Below, piece after piece: positions 32,562-44,698 of a stretch of DNA of 64,000 nucleotides. The notes beneath the pieces are model-generated. The model saw only the letters and a list, made by a program, of their open reading frames with translations. It was not told the origin of the DNA and did not search any database. How positions within the stretch are numbered: position 1 is the first letter of the stretch; each line of letters begins with the position of its first letter. The position numbers and the translations under genes are program-made. Origin of the DNA: Perkinsus marinus ATCC 50983 (taxonomy: Eukaryota; Perkinsozoa; Perkinsida; Perkinsidae); assembly GCF_000006405.1 (NCBI RefSeq), contig NW_003210538.1, forward strand, positions 132,653 to 196,652, written 5' to 3'.

Positions 32562-35500
32562 CTACTGAGCAGCCCGAACCTCCGGCGCGGGAGGAATCGC
32601 CATACCATAAGCCCAGGCACGAGCACACGTAATGGCGTAGGCGAAGTCCTGCATGAACATAGAGAGAGACATGTAAAACCTCACTTACCTGCACTATCAG
32701 GAGGCCCTTGTCCCCTTGGTCAAGATTGGCGAAAAGCGCCTCGTCATCACAGCCAAATAGAGTATCAAGGGCGGCGTGCCCTCGTCCTGTAGGAGGTTTC
32801 GAGTGAACGCTTTATCGATGCAATACAACTCACCCCTGGGAGTCATTATCCAGTCTCGCTTCGTCGCAGCCGCCAACAGGCGTGCGAAATCAGAATACTT
32901 TACCTATACAAGTACACGGCGATCATTCTTCGGAGAAAAAACTGAATGCCCTACATATCCTCGTCTGCGAGGATCGAAATAAGCCATGGCTTGTGCTGGA
33001 CCACCGAAGAGGGAGTTCACCAATTGCCCGAAAGAGGCCAATGATACCTAAAGTGACCTCAGCCCGCGGGACCTCCAGTCAACTGCCAATACCTCTCTCT
33101 GAGACCTTATACCCCGAGGGACCAAGCCCACGGGATGCACTTGTACTGACACTAAGCGGGGCTCGTGCTTTTTTCCCTCAGCAGTTGGAGGACGGCTTTC
33201 CACTGCCGGCTGTGGCACGCCACTTCTAACGGTTTTACTTCCGAACAAATTCGGCGAGGAGCTCGACGAGAATAGCGTTTGGGACGAAAGCCTCGTCATT
33301 TGCGTTAGAGGCGGAAGGCCAGGGGGAGGTCCTTGACTTTGGACATCCTTCGTTGGTAACTCGAGAGATCTGCTATTAAGCTTGGTTCCTGAGCACGATG
33401 ATCGCGCTCTCACTCAACAAGCTATGACTTACTGTATCGCGAGGGCGGCCCGGCGTTCGACGCTGATGGTGGTACCAATAGTTCGCCACTTGTAGTCTTC
33501 GGATGCTCCTCTACTGGAGGATGTACAGACTGAGGTACTCCATCGAATAAGGTCGGCAACAGCCTTGAGATTGCCACGTCTGCCAAGACTGTGTGTGAGC
33601 TCGTCCTCTCAGGAGAGACTGCCATGTCGGTCCAACTGTTCGAGCGTGGCAACGCTTCGGGTCCTGCGAGGGGCTGCTCATGTGGAGACTGTGACGACGT
33701 GGTTTTCAGTGATAGTAACTAAGCCAATGTCGAGATGGACCACAACTTACAGCCACAGTAGAGATACCTCTCGCAAGTGCCTGTTCTCTTCCTCCAACGA
33801 CGCCCTCAATGCCTTCAACTCCTCATTTTTCCTCATAAGATGCTTATACTCTGGCGACTGTTGAGACGCTCTTCTGGCCGTCGGTGCGCTAACAGCCTGA
33901 ACCACAGAGAATCGGCAACTCCTAAATGACCCGGGGAACAGACCGCAGCAGGAGGTTCCTTCCCACCCTCAGGCGACGATAGCACTATAGCTTGCGTCGT
34001 CCCCGTGACACTGTGTAGGAGCTGCATAGGAATACGCAAGTCCCTCTTTAGACGTTTGAGGATCTCACCGTTGATCTTCTGCGACGAGTATTGTTGGTAG
34101 CAGGCGTGTTGTCGATTGAACCCTTCAGTTGTTCGATCTCCTTGTTTAATGAGGCTCTGGTGGAGAACTCCGTTAATGTTCTGATAAAGACTTGACGAGG
34201 TTGCTCTACCATCAGATTTCTCACTTCACATCAGCCGGCTCGTCACTCCACGCATCCAATAAGCGACCCTCCATAGTGTTGAAGAAGCTACCAGTTCGGA
34301 CCTCTGACGGTGTGAACCCGCGCTGCATGGCAAGGCGATGAGGCAATGATTCTCACCATGACGTTCCACGGTATCCATCTGTACACGGTGATAGAGATCT
34401 CGCATCACGTCGAGTTGGTGACGGAACCTCTGGGCACTCCAATAACACAGGACCTGTGGGACTCTCAGTGGCAGCAGGCCGCCGCCCCTTCCACCGCCCC
34501 ACCGTAGCATGGATGCCGTTGTCCTCTTCCTCAGAGTCGTGAAACTGGAGTAGCCGAATAACGACCAAGTCCCGTGCTGGTGAGTTGTATACGTCCCAGA
34601 TGAGTTCCACTTCGAACCTAGTCGCAGAAAGTCCCCCCTGGTCACGACATATGCAATTGACCTCAAGTTCGCATCTGGCCGCAATTCGCTTGTCATATCG
34701 TTGGCCTCATCCACCAGAGGGCAGATGCTTCTAAGGACCTGATCGCTCAGGTACTCCCAGCGAGATCGGTCACAAGCGATACCACACCTCGAGAAACTCT
34801 TCCATCCGCTCCTCATCCAGCTTGTTCCTGACCTCCTCAATGTAGTAACGGAGCTCCTACAGTATGCAGTACTGCGGCTTGTCGTACTGAAACTCACCTG
34901 GAAGGCCTCACTGGAGTCATCGTGGATCATCTCCCTGGCGAAATCATCGAATCGAGCACCTTGGGCATCAGCATTCTCAGTCTGAAAGAACCCAGTATGC
35001 TCGCTCGGTCCGCCACCGCCCGGCTGGCCTTATTCGCTTCTGGTGAGTTCGGGAGTATGAAATTCATGCAGTGGACGCGGCCGAATATGACCCTGTCGAG
35101 GTGGCGTAAACGTCGTGGTGGGTCCTCAGGACGAAGGACCTGAGTCGAGCCCCATTTAAGGATCCCTTATAGTAGGAGGTCCACTTTGCCGTTGACGAGG
35201 ACTCGGCCTCCCGCCTCGACCCCGCTGGCCGTTAGTGCTATGGTGAGCCTCTGATTGGCATGGTTGACCACTTGGCAAAGTGAAGAGGGCAGGCCGATAC
35301 CCTTGAGGACCATTTGACACTCAGCAGAAGAGCTTCCTATAACAGTAACCTGACAAAGAGGGTCGACTTATGGACAATTCACCGCAGGGGGTCTTACAGT
35401 GTCGGGTTGGAAGTAGTAGATGAGAGAGGCCGACAGCATCGGGTCCTGTGACACATTGAGCATGTACGGTGTGTCATCACCAACACCGAACACGGCATTG

Positions 35501-37629
35501 ATCTCAGATGAGGAGAGGCCTCTGTCAGCTAGGGCCGATTCACGCAGTCGCAACATTTCCTTGGACGCTGCCAGCTGAGAGGAAACTGGTATTTGGTTAT
35601 AGTGGGCAGGAAGTGTTCAACCCACTTGGCTCGCGTGACTCCTCCTGAGGTCAGTCACGAGCCGCTCTCTTTCCTGTAACTCTTCATTCAACATCGCCAC
35701 CTCGGATGATAAGCTCTTAGACTCCTGCGACTGCAACTGGCGACGTAGGCTACCGATCTGTCGAGGCAAATGGTACTTCGTCACGCGCTACGCAATTGTC
35801 ACCTCTTGTTGCAAATCTTTGAGCAGCTGTTCGTTCCTGTCGATGTTGACCTTGGCGGGGACCCGTACCTCCTGCACGGCAGCAGCGAAGCGCAGAGTGG
35901 AAACGCTCTCGTCGAGCTCAGTTCTATCGGAACCACTACTGACCCAGCCAGGTGAGCTCCTCACCGTGATGGGCTTATGCAGGCTATCATAAAGGTCTTG
36001 GAGTTGCCCGCGAGAGAATCCTTAAGGAGGAAGGTCAGTTTAGAGGAGCGGAATGGAATCCACGACGATGCAGCAGCATTATGCGAACCTTATTAAAAAT
36101 GTTTGCTCCCTAGAGAAAGAACGACTAGATATCCCACCTTTGCTGGAGGCACCAGGGCCGCGCTCCGTCAGATGCTTTATGACCATACCCAGTGTACTCA
36201 AGCTCTGATTTATCGAGTTGGCCTCTCTGAATGGGCAGTAATGTTAACCTCAACTGCTGTGAGATTCCGAGGAATCTTACCTCAGTACAGAGCCCGTACT
36301 GTTGGTTTTCTGTTGTCTTTCACTGCCAGCTAGATCGATTAAATTAATGCATGAGCGCAGCTTAGGCCCGTCCTCTGACGGACGACACTGAGATGAACGA
36401 CTTTAGCTTTCTGTAAGCTCTGGTGTAGAAGCCACCTCCAAGCGAATCCTGCAAACTGCGTGGCTACGACTCGAGTGCGGGTTCATGCAAGTGACCGACT
36501 CCGCCCGGCGTCTGCTACCAACTGACCAAGCGGTGAATCGCCTCAATCGGTTCTTCTCGTGAACGTACGCTGGAGTAGCTTTTCGAGTTCCACCGGAGTC
36601 TGCAGCAGAATCTCTGTGAGATCTCTGACGTAGACCCCCAAGCCCGGATGCTCCATAACGGTGAGGTCTCGATTACTGAAGGAGACAAGAAAGGCCTTTT
36701 CGAGGCAGTTGCAGAAAGAGGCTACTCGTCTTCCACAGCCAGAAGATCTCTGAGGTGCTCGTTGTAGATCTCGAGATACGACATCCACACCCTCAGCTGA
36801 GAGAAGGAAAAATTCGAAACTTGCCCAGGACCAAAGATTCAAAACATGCCCAGGACCAAAGATTCAAAACATGCCCAGGACCAAAGATTCGAACTATGCT
36901 CCGGAACAAATACTCAAGAGCATGTCACCCAGGCAGGGCACCCTCAACGTTCACTCAGCATTATGTAACACATCAGTTGGTTTTTATACAACGATGACGT
37001 TTAGGGCTGGCGAGCTGTCGACACAAGTCTTGCATGGACACGGAACAGGATTCTCGGACGAAGCAATTACATCACTCCCACCTACGTCTTTGACTGAGCT
37101 TTGCCCAGCAGTGAATAGGCTCTCACTGAGCCTAGGTATAATACCACGATACTCTCTCGAGTACTTAACAGGATCACCATGCATGGTATACGACTTGCCG
37201 GAGCCCGTCTGGCCATATGCGAACAGGCAGCCATTAAAGCCTCGTAGACCTATAAGCGATCGTCATCGCGCTGATCCGGGGTCAACTCTTACTGTTTTGA
37301 AGAATCCTGGTTCCAATATTTGAGAAGATGGCCTCCTGACTCGCCAAGGTGGCATTAGACAGCTCGCTGTTGTCAAAGACCTGGTGCACTGTAAAGCTTT
37401 TGACGCTACTGTGTCTGCCAGCCTTAGCCTGAACAGAGCCCCCCAATGCGTTTCCAAGCGACAACCAGGATCCGCCGCCTACTGCAATAACTATAGTATT
37501 ATCTCCCTCTCGCCCGATGCAAGGCTCGCCCGGTTGGTTCCCTGGCCATGACCGGATACGTACGACGACACTGATGTTGCCGGCCTCGGCACTCTCCGAT
37601 GTGGACTCGAGTACCTCAGCGTCAGACAT
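32562..37629 (-). CDS. Kinesin-3 family (KIF1/Unc-104-like) motor with FHA domain
   Basis: ATG at 37629; [12 protein letters not shown] opens the motor. P-loop [16 protein letters not shown] (37230-37185); [15 protein letters not shown] (36775); [14 protein letters not shown]; switch [12 protein letters not shown] (36490); switch [18 protein letters not shown] (36330); [35 protein letters not shown] (36060) and the neck ([12 protein letters not shown]). Then a coiled coil and a kinesin-3 FHA domain: [56 protein letters not shown]. Then [13 protein letters not shown] and [18 protein letters not shown], matching KIF1's post-FHA region. Kinesin-3 carries vesicles to microtubule plus ends. The tail is Ser/Pro-rich; it either stops near 33048 or, through a 45-nt intron, continues to a stop at 32562 ([20 protein letters not shown], weakly PH-like). 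Introns are 30-60 nt except one of about 290 nt with 25-bp repeats. Confidence 0.88.
36813..36913. repeat. 25-bp tandem repeat (about 4 copies) in a kinesin intron
   Basis: CATGCCCAGGACCAAAGATT plus CAAAA repeated three times with few changes, then a degenerate fourth copy (TATGCTCCGGAACAAATACT). It lies close to the 3' splice site of the intron between the P-loop exon and the MSYLEIYNE exon. Confidence 0.9.
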
Positions 37630-37809
37630 GTGGCGATGTTCAGAAATATAGTCGGGGCCACTGCAACTGATAACCCTCCCTGGCCGTAGAGATTGGAAAC
37701 TCGGCAACTGTCGCGGTATTTGGTAAATCTACCGTGCTGTATCACATGTAAAGATGAGGCTGACAACTAAGTACATCAGGGAGGGCCAACCTCCGCTCGC
37801 ACAGCGTGT

Positions 37810-39739
37810 TCATTCGGGTATCTCAAGACTAACTACAGGTCCTGGTGCCGGGCCGAGAGTCGCCGCGAGCATGCTGCGTTTGCTCCAGTCGAACGCGTCG
37901 GATTTGAAGCGTTCGAGTGGTAGGTCACGCGTTGCTGACGAACGACTCTTGCTGCATTCCGTCGGTTTCAGCAGTGAACATCGGCTCGGCATCTGTCGAT
38001 CTGATGAGCTCGAACGAACGCGTCTAGTCCTAGTCGGGCGCGGTGTCACGGTTTTCCACCGAGACCAACCGCCACCACGAATGCTAGCAGCTGAGGGCCA
38101 AATGGTTTGCACCGGTTTCACAGGCTCCCGAGAGCGCGCCCTCGGCGATGATAACAGCTTCCGCAAGCTCTGCTCGGTCGTCTCTGGTCGCGGAACTCTC
38201 ACTTTTGTCCGTGGACTTAGGTAGGATAGATCGATCTCCGTAGTCTCATTTCCAACCATTGGATATCCCCGCGGCGGGTCCAAAGTTTGCCACCGAGGGG
38301 GCTTAGATGATAGTAGCGGCTTTGCTGGAGGTGTTCTCGCTGGCTCTTTCAAACGCGGGCTTCTAGTTCGGAGTAATTGCAACAGGCTCGGTTGGTCGTA
38401 GTAAACCGTTGATAAATTGCCTCTGATTTTATCGTAATCAAATGTGAGCATTTCTTCGTGCGCCTTACTCGCGTGCTTTCGTCTTACGCTCGCCTTACCC
38501 TCGTCCTTTCGTTCTTCGCTCGCTTCCCGCTTCTCGCGCTCAGGTTTCTGTGGGGGATCGCCTGAGATCTTCAACAGTGGGATGGTTGGTAGCGGCTCTT
38601 TCGGCGGTGGAATCGCAGGAGGCGGCCGAGGACTGCCAGGGGGCAGCTCAAGACGCATGCCGCTGTTCTTGAAGACACCAGAGAAATCTCTACCAGCTTG
38701 GACACCTTTCGTCAACTTTCGATAACCAAAGACACCTCTACGACTGAGTAGACCTCCTTGCAAGTCCTAACGGATAAGCAAATGCCTTCGATTAGTCGTT
38801 CGAAGACTACTTCACGGGGTATGCGGGTTTCCGCGTGGATTTTCTTCGGTGTACCACGCAACTGGGTCCACAACTTGGCTGAATTCCGCAACATGAGGAT
38901 GGCGACCTTAGCACGGGTCCAATGGGAGCCACTATCAATAGCGGCATCGATCTCGGCATCACTGAGCGGTGACCTCCAACACACCAAAGGTCATACTTGT
39001 CCTTTACCTTTGTTGGATGTTCAACTTGGCCATCACGAATCGGCACCGACGGTGGCATCGCTCCAGCTCCTTCTGGGCTTCTGACATTTGCCTCGAGTGA
39101 TTTGCGACAGCCTGGCCGTATTTCGACTGAATGGACACAACAATGTTAACAAGCGAACGATTCTATCCCACCTTGAACTCTGTGGACGCCTGTTGTATTG
39201 CCAACTCCACCATGCGTGCCGCATTCTCAGGGAGTTCAGATTCCGAATAACTTTCGACCTTCACCGTGGATGTGTCCTCCACACTGCTAGTCGTCGTAGC
39301 CGTCCTAGCATAACAACAGCTAGACTGATTCCATCAATGAGGATATGAGTGTCAATATCATAGCCAAGCCGGGCTGGCAAGCGACTCACTTAGTCGAATG
39401 AACTTCGCCCTTCCACGCAGCTGTCTTGGTAGTGATGTCCTCTTTCAGGTCAGTCAGTGTCTCGTCCTCGAAGGTGCTCCCGATGGCCTCTAGCTGCTCA
39501 TGCAGTTTCTTGCTAGTTGCGGTAATCAGGTCACAAACCTAACAACAGCGCCTAGCCGCACAGAGCTGATGATACCACACCTCGGCCATTTTCGCATCGG
39601 GTACTTTACACTGCAGAGTCGATCCGGCGCCAACGGCAGGGACGGCGATCCTATTAAGAGTTCGATAAGAGTCATGACTCTCATTAGGGTGTACCCACCT
39701 CACTATCAAGCTGTGATCTACCGAAGGGGTCTCCATCAT
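37810..39739 (-). CDS. Hypothetical basic, proline-rich protein
   Basis: Six or so exons joined by 34-45-nt introns: ATG at 39739 (MMETPSVDHSLIV), KMAE, then VCDLITATSKKLHEQLEAIG, SELPENAARMVELAIQQAST, SKYGQAVANHSRQMSEAQKE, SPLSDAEIDAAIDSGSHWTR and GTPKKIHAETRIPRE. The large last exon (about 38768-37810, 317 codons) contains polyproline (GSPRPPPAIPPPKEPLP), many Arg/Ser and Lys/Glu stretches and ends VVSLEIPE. The N-terminal half looks helical and might be a coiled coil; the C-terminal half is probably disordered. No family recognised. The first exon is doubtful because another exon-like stretch lies upstream (39776-40272). It ends 181 bp from the kinesin start, same strand. Confidence 0.5.
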
Positions 39740-39775
39740 CTTTACGGAAACTCAGCTGGCTACTTTTTCGATTAC

Positions 39776-40272
39776 TTACAAATTGACGAACACAGAATCG
39801 CGACATATGTTAAAGAGAAATACTCGCATTAGCATCACGCACACAATCGTTGGTAGCAGGACGGTTCCGTCCCAAGACCTCGGCATAAGTATAATACTCC
39901 TTAGATCGGTATCTTTGGGAAGTATGCCCACTCCGGCATCCCACTTGCCCTCGACAGTCGCGGAGTTCTTCAGGTGAAGATCTGTACAAGTCCAACTGAA
40001 ACATAGTGTAGCTGTCCAAATAAGGAACAACCTTCCTTGTCTGAAGCATCCTGAAGGTAACAGTGTTCGACAGCTGAGTAGACGTAGTAGGGCCTCCATG
40101 GCAAATCAAAGTGATATCCAAGCGACACCAATGCAACCAACCACTGCTGTGCCGACCCGCTGGGCATGGAAGGGACGGCAGCCTTCTTACTCTTGAGAGA
40201 CCAAATACTTGCCCGCTTCGTCGTCGATGTAATGAGCCAGGACGAACTGCTACGAATCTCCGTCAATACCAT
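39776..40272 (-). CDS. Possible upstream exons (unassigned)
   Basis: Open minus-strand stretch with coding-like composition: STTKRASIWSLKSKKAAVPS, then LVALVSLGYHFDLPWRPYYV and YSAVEHCYLQD, followed by another frame with NSATVEGKWDAGVGILPKDT. Could be the 5' part of the gene at 37810-39739 or a separate gene. I cannot fix its splice sites. Confidence 0.25.
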
Positions 40273-40938
40273 GAGCTAATTTCAGTGTCGATACCCCCCC
40301 CTCCTGGACCATTCCCAAGAGCTCACTCACCGAGCCGAGAAGAGCTAGCCTGCAATTGAGAAGAGCTCCGATGGGTGGGGTGTTAGAAGATACCTCCTTC
40401 CTCACCTGCTCAACATCTGGCCCTTATAGATGATATCCTGACGGTTCCGGTAAGGCGTGAATAGTAATAGTATTTTTACGGATGGACCAAGTCTGCCAAC
40501 TCTCTCGCATGCCCACCAATTTCAGCTTACTCTTCCTATGCAGATACGACAGTTATCACAGCAAAATACGATGAGAGCCGCTTTAACTAACGACACTGGT
40601 GGTAATGGAATTTTGGTTGTTCGAGCGGGGCTAGGCTACCGGAGGCTGGTTCACCGTTATTTGAAGGTGTACTATCGTTGCTGGTTGCCGATCGGCTGTG
40701 CATCCCCGCTCGTAGCTACCTCTAATAGATTGCCATAAAGGGTTATGGCAAATGACAACCTGTCATTGACAAGGGTTGGAAATGGTTGGAAATGATGATA
40801 ACAAAACGATTTTACACGTGTGAAAACGTCCAAATGGCAGAGGTTTTGACTCATCTTTAATCGTCGCGCTCAAACTCGTTTGGGAACGACCGAACTACAA
40901 ACTGGGTGAGTTGTACCAGTTCATCCTATTTACTCTGA

Positions 40939-42364
40939 ATGACCGATAAGACACCAGAATTCTTCCGTGTGCGTGTCAGCGATTTGGGCTCTCGAGAGAA
41001 GACTGAATTCGTCCGTTCCGCAGCGGACATCGTCTACGCCCAAACCCTGGCCGATCGGAGTAAGCAGTTCTCGAAGGCCTCCGAGGAGTTTACTGGGGCT
41101 ATGAAGCAGATCTTGGACCGGCGGTTTGGGGAGGACTGGAATGTTTGCGTCGGGTTTAAGGTAATAAGCTCACTTTGAAGTAGTCGTCACTATTCTGAAA
41201 ATTTGGCGATAATTTTGGTGGAACTGTATCCCACCACTTCTGGAATTGCTCCTGAAATTACTTTTTCATGAACGACTCAGGTCACAGCGGCGGCCATGTC
41301 CGCATAAGAAAGTCAAATTTTACTTTGTGATTTTGTTTGCGGGCTGTTTATGCGTTTTGTTCATAGACAGTCGTTCATGTAACATAGTGAACTCCCCGAG
41401 AGCTCCTATAATCATTAATGTTGTGCATTGCTCTACATGGTTCGAGGCTGATCCTCGTCCTGAAAATCGGTCGCCAGAATCGTTATAGCTTCTACCTTAG
41501 CAAGGACGTATGAGACCTGTCTATTACTTCTCCAAAAATTGAGTCGGGAGCCCAGGCGCTGCAAGACTACTTCGCTAATTTCCCTCTCCCTGCGTCCATT
41601 TCTAACGTATAATATTTCGCGGAATAATTTACGCACGGTTTAAACCTGATAACTCCATCGTCGTCAGTAGTAGTTATTAACAATCTCAGGCCGGCTACGC
41701 CCTCAAGTCCCGTAAGAAGGAGTCGGCTATCGTCCTCCGGAGCAAAACCAAGGATGCATCACAGCTGCTAGTTGTATGCTGGCGGAGTCCAGCGTTCGAG
41801 ATACTCGACCGTGAAGTGAGATTTGCCAGAAGAGTGGTACGTCAGGATTGGATTTCACAGGTTGTCCGTCTGCAAGCCAGCAAACAGATCGAGGCCGAGG
41901 AGGGCATAGTCGCTGAAGTGAAGGGTGGTGACTCAAATAGAAAGGTGAAGATCTTGCAGCAACCCAAGGTCGTACCACGCCATTTCCAACACGGCTCGAA
42001 ATCATGACCACCCTCCCAGGTCGACGATCCGACCTATAGTCCCGACACCGCGGTCGTCATCGAGGAGGTCACCAAGTTAGCTCAGTCAGATGAGCTCTGG
42101 CCTAGTGACAAGCAGGACCTAGCGATAACGATACGCCAGCACCTTGGTGCCCGTTTCGGTGAGGATAACACTCCTGAGGTTCGCCTGGAGTGCATTCTAG
42201 GTCCGTGCTGGCACGTGCTGACCAGCGATGGTGAGATTATGCTGCGTACGGCGGATAAGGGGGTTGATGCTAGCCTTACACTCCAAGTTGGCAAGACAAA
42301 GTACTTCTTATATGGTCTAGGATTCACATCCACTACTCTAAGGCATCAGCTCATATGTTGGTGA
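40939..42364 (+). CDS. Dynein light chain LC8-type protein with two LC8-like halves
   Basis: Exon 1 (40939-41160): MTDKTPEFFRVRVSDLG, then SAADIVYAQTLADRSKQFSK and MKQILDRRFGEDWNVCVGFK, matching the LC8 helix 2 and 'W-CIVG-NFG' strand. The best continuation is the exon at 41690 (AGYALKSRKKESAIVLRSKT, then QLLVVCWRS) through a 529-nt intron. After a linker (VVRLQASKQIEAEEGIVAEV), a second LC8-like half reads KQDLAITIRQHLGARFGEDN, ECILGPCWHVLTSDGE and LTLQVGKTKYFLYGLGF. The last residues (HQLICW) and the TGA at 42362-42364 lie in a MITE remnant. LC8 is a dimeric hub bound by dynein intermediate chains; a fused double domain would be an internal pseudo-dimer. An alternative exon 2 at about 41289 (HKKVKFYFVILFAGCL) is possible. 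Confidence 0.55.
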
Positions 42365-42487
42365 CAATATGAAAATTCTAAGAAAATTTCGCAAAATTGT
42401 AATTGGTTCGTGTGCATTTCTACCAGCATTCGTACGTGAACTTCTTGTATGGTTAGTAAGGTTACCTTTGAGTATTATGTTCATGGT
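42346..42487. mobile_element. MITE remnant overlapping the LC8-like gene end
   Basis: CATATGTTGGTGACAATATG, AAAATTCTAAGAAAATTTCG, CAGCATTCGTACGTGAACTT and TATGGTTAGTAAGGTTACC follow the internal part of the 26026-26201 element in order. No intact termini or target duplication. A 103-codon ORF (42369-42680) starts in it and is probably spurious. Confidence 0.6.
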
Positions 42488-42680
42488 TCTAATTTTTAGG
42501 ATTATTATTTTCCGTCACACCCAAGCGTCCACTGGTCTGCTGTCCTCCCTCACTCCCTCGACTTTGGCCGAGGCAATGCCGACCATTATGATGGTCTTGC
42601 TGGCACTGGTCTACATATACCATAGAGGAGTCTGCTCCAACCCTACGATTGCCGCACTCCTACCAGATGTAAACCTCTAG

Positions 42681-42708
42681 GTCCCGGGTTCGATTCCCAG
42701 CGAGGGCA
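42681..42708 (+). pseudogene. tRNA-like 3' half (T-arm and acceptor) with Pol III terminator
   Basis: GGTTCGATTCC is an exact B-box; it sits in a near-complete T-arm and is followed by a seven-base acceptor strand CGAGGGC and discriminator A, then seven T (42709-42715) and CTAG. No matching 5' half (GCCCTCG) or A-box is found in the 200 bases upstream, so it is a truncated tRNA or a relic. Confidence 0.5.
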
Positions 42709-42720
42709 TTTTTTTCTAGG

Positions 42721-43098
42721 CCGCGCTTGCTTTGTGCCCTTCTGATGACGCCTGGTTCACCGGCGTACTCTATCAAGTTGCAGGCAGGTCTCAACTCTCC
42801 TATTCTATTATAACTATTGCTTCTCAGGCGCAGTATTCATCCTAAGTGTAGTACGGAAGGTTATGAAGGTCGTGGGCCAGGCCACAGGTCGCCGTCGAGA
42901 GCTTCACCAGATGAGAGAACACCAAGAGTAACTTGATCGGATCAACGTATCGAAATCTACACCCTTGTCTCCCTGGTTTCTCATCAAACGAGTATTGTGC
43001 TGTCAATGTAGTCGAGGTTAGTTGTATCCCGTCGAGGACGATTCTATCGTCACGATCAAAAGTCAACCGTCACTCTTCTAGTTGAGGTCATCTACCGA
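42721..43098. other. Intergenic region with an unassigned minus-strand open frame
   Basis: A 74-codon open stretch on the minus strand (42842-43066; RDDRIVLDGIQLTSTTLTAQ, YVDPIKLLLVFSHLVKLS) has coding-like composition but no ATG. It could be one exon of an unseen gene. Confidence 0.3.
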
Positions 43099-44698
43099 AT
43101 GTACAATAAGACTCCCCCACATAGGCGGCCTCCTAGTGGTCCCTATAGTAGTACAGTAGCACCTTATGGTCTACCACAGAGGCTGCCTCGTTACTCCAAC
43201 AAGTCCTTGGTCATCATCAACCCACCCAATGGAGGGGTTTCGGCTAGTCCTCTTAGCCGTACTCCTCCCTCACAAGACGCTAGTAACAGGTCACAGCAGA
43301 GTGGCCCTGCCCGGCCCTTGTTGCTACCTGGGGTGATGCCCAGGGAAGGGGTTATTACCCCTCCTGAGTTCGACGAGGATAAGGTACCCCCCGCTCACTT
43401 GAGGGGAAGATCATTCCTCTGTTCAGGCGGCTAACATGGACAACGTCGACTTTGGTCTTCACGACGTCTTGGGATACTACGCAAGGCAAATGTCCAAGAT
43501 CAGTGAGTCTCCTGGCCAGTGTTGGAATATATTTTCGCTTCCCTCAACCGAGCTTGGGAGTTTCCTCACTAATTTTAGTAGTGTATACGAACTCCAAGGT
43601 AGAAGTGTACAGAAACCAACAATATTCAAATAACAATCTCCTCAGAATTTTCAACACGTGTAGTTGACCATGTGCATATTTTCCCAACCCCCCACTGTTG
43701 CTGGCCATCATCAATATGACTGTAGGGACAGACATGCTGGCTGTGAGCGCATCCCAGGCGGTCATTGATGCGTCCCAAACTGAGACGGACGTCTCCCCGA
43801 TGTCGATCGATCCACCAACGCCCTCTGCTACCACAACTGAGGTGCCCGGCTCGCTGATTCTGATTTGTCCTCGCTGAGCGGTTCATCGCAGACTCCGAGT
43901 CGCTACAGTAATTTGACATGGACGCCCAAGCAAGGCAGTCAGAGTAACACCTCTGCTACATCCCGAGTATCAGTTCAGGGGGATCACACTGGTCGTAGCT
44001 GGTGAGTCTCCGGCCATCTTGTCGAACTGTTATGGTGGACTCAGGGACCAGGGAGGATGGGGAGGAGGCAGTGGGAGGAAGAATCATCGTGGCGGACCGG
44101 CAACCCCTGGTTCGAGGCAGTCAGCACGTTTACCCTCGGCTAAGATGGCATTCAATCCTAATGAAAAACGTAGGCCATCCAGGAGGGTTGATTTGGTTAG
44201 CCGATTTGGTGTGGCTAATGCCAGGGACTACGTTACTGATGAGAAATGTGCCTAACGATCTCAACCAAGAAGGCCTGGTCGACCTTATCCTCAAAATATG
44301 CAAGCAACGAGGAAAAAGTACATCACTTGAGCTCATCTGAATATTCCAGAATCCACTTTAGGAATTCGAGTGAACTTTTTCTATGCTCCGATGGACTCTG
44401 GTACCCGACGAAATCTGGGATATTGTTTCGTTAACTTGCAGGAATCCATGATGGCCAAAGACTTCGAGGAGAGTACCAATTTATGGTTCGCCATGCACCT
44501 GCTGTGAATATTCTTCCCTCAGTATTCACGGGCTTGGAACTCCGAGGGGCCGGTCGAAAGCGAGTAGACTGCCAATGGGCAGTTCTACAAGGCTTCACTG
44601 AGAACGTCCGCCATTATAAGAATTCCTCGACTGTTATGGACAAGGATAGCTCCTACTGGTCGGGCCAGACTTCTAAAGATGCTTTCAAAAGCCTGTGA
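43099..44698 (+). CDS. Mei2-like RNA-binding protein (RRM_2)
   Basis: ATG at 43099; a Pro/Ser-rich N-terminus (MYNKTPPHRRPPSGPYSSTV) typical of low-complexity RNA-binding proteins; a Gly-rich patch (DQGGWGGGSGRKNHRGG). The Mei2 C-terminal RRM is built across introns: NEKRTTLLMRNVPNDLNQEG (44155-44270, joined by the intron GTAGGC...GCCAG), then RVNFFYAPMDSGTRRNLGYC and FVNL (the conserved YDFFYLP-DF-...GYAFINF), then FTGLEL, and DCQWAVLQGFTENVRHYKNS, matching 'vsyA-iQG'. Mei2-type proteins bind RNA and control meiosis or development in fungi, plants and protists. A 223-nt intron (43503-43725) contains a MITE. The C-terminus is uncertain: it stops at 44698 (FKSL), or is spliced to an exon at about 44800-44900 (MPEVLDSTPSKQSYPG). 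Confidence 0.8.
43517..43697. mobile_element. MITE copy (181 bp) in an intron of the Mei2-like gene
   Basis: Left end CAGTGTTGGAATATATTTTC, right end GCATATTTTCCCAACCCCCC then ACTG (inverted). Flanks CTCCTGGC (43509-43516) and TTGCTGGC (43698-43705) match at 6 of 8 positions. Removing it and one flank would leave an intron of 34 nt. Confidence 0.88.

Noticed and set aside
38444-38725. Plus-strand ORF within the proline-rich gene
   Set aside because: Antisense to the 317-codon minus-strand exon that joins upstream exons in phase.
42369-42680. 103-codon hydrophobic plus-strand ORF
   Set aside because: Its first third is MITE sequence and the rest has no family resemblance; most likely chance, although part may be an exon of something unseen.
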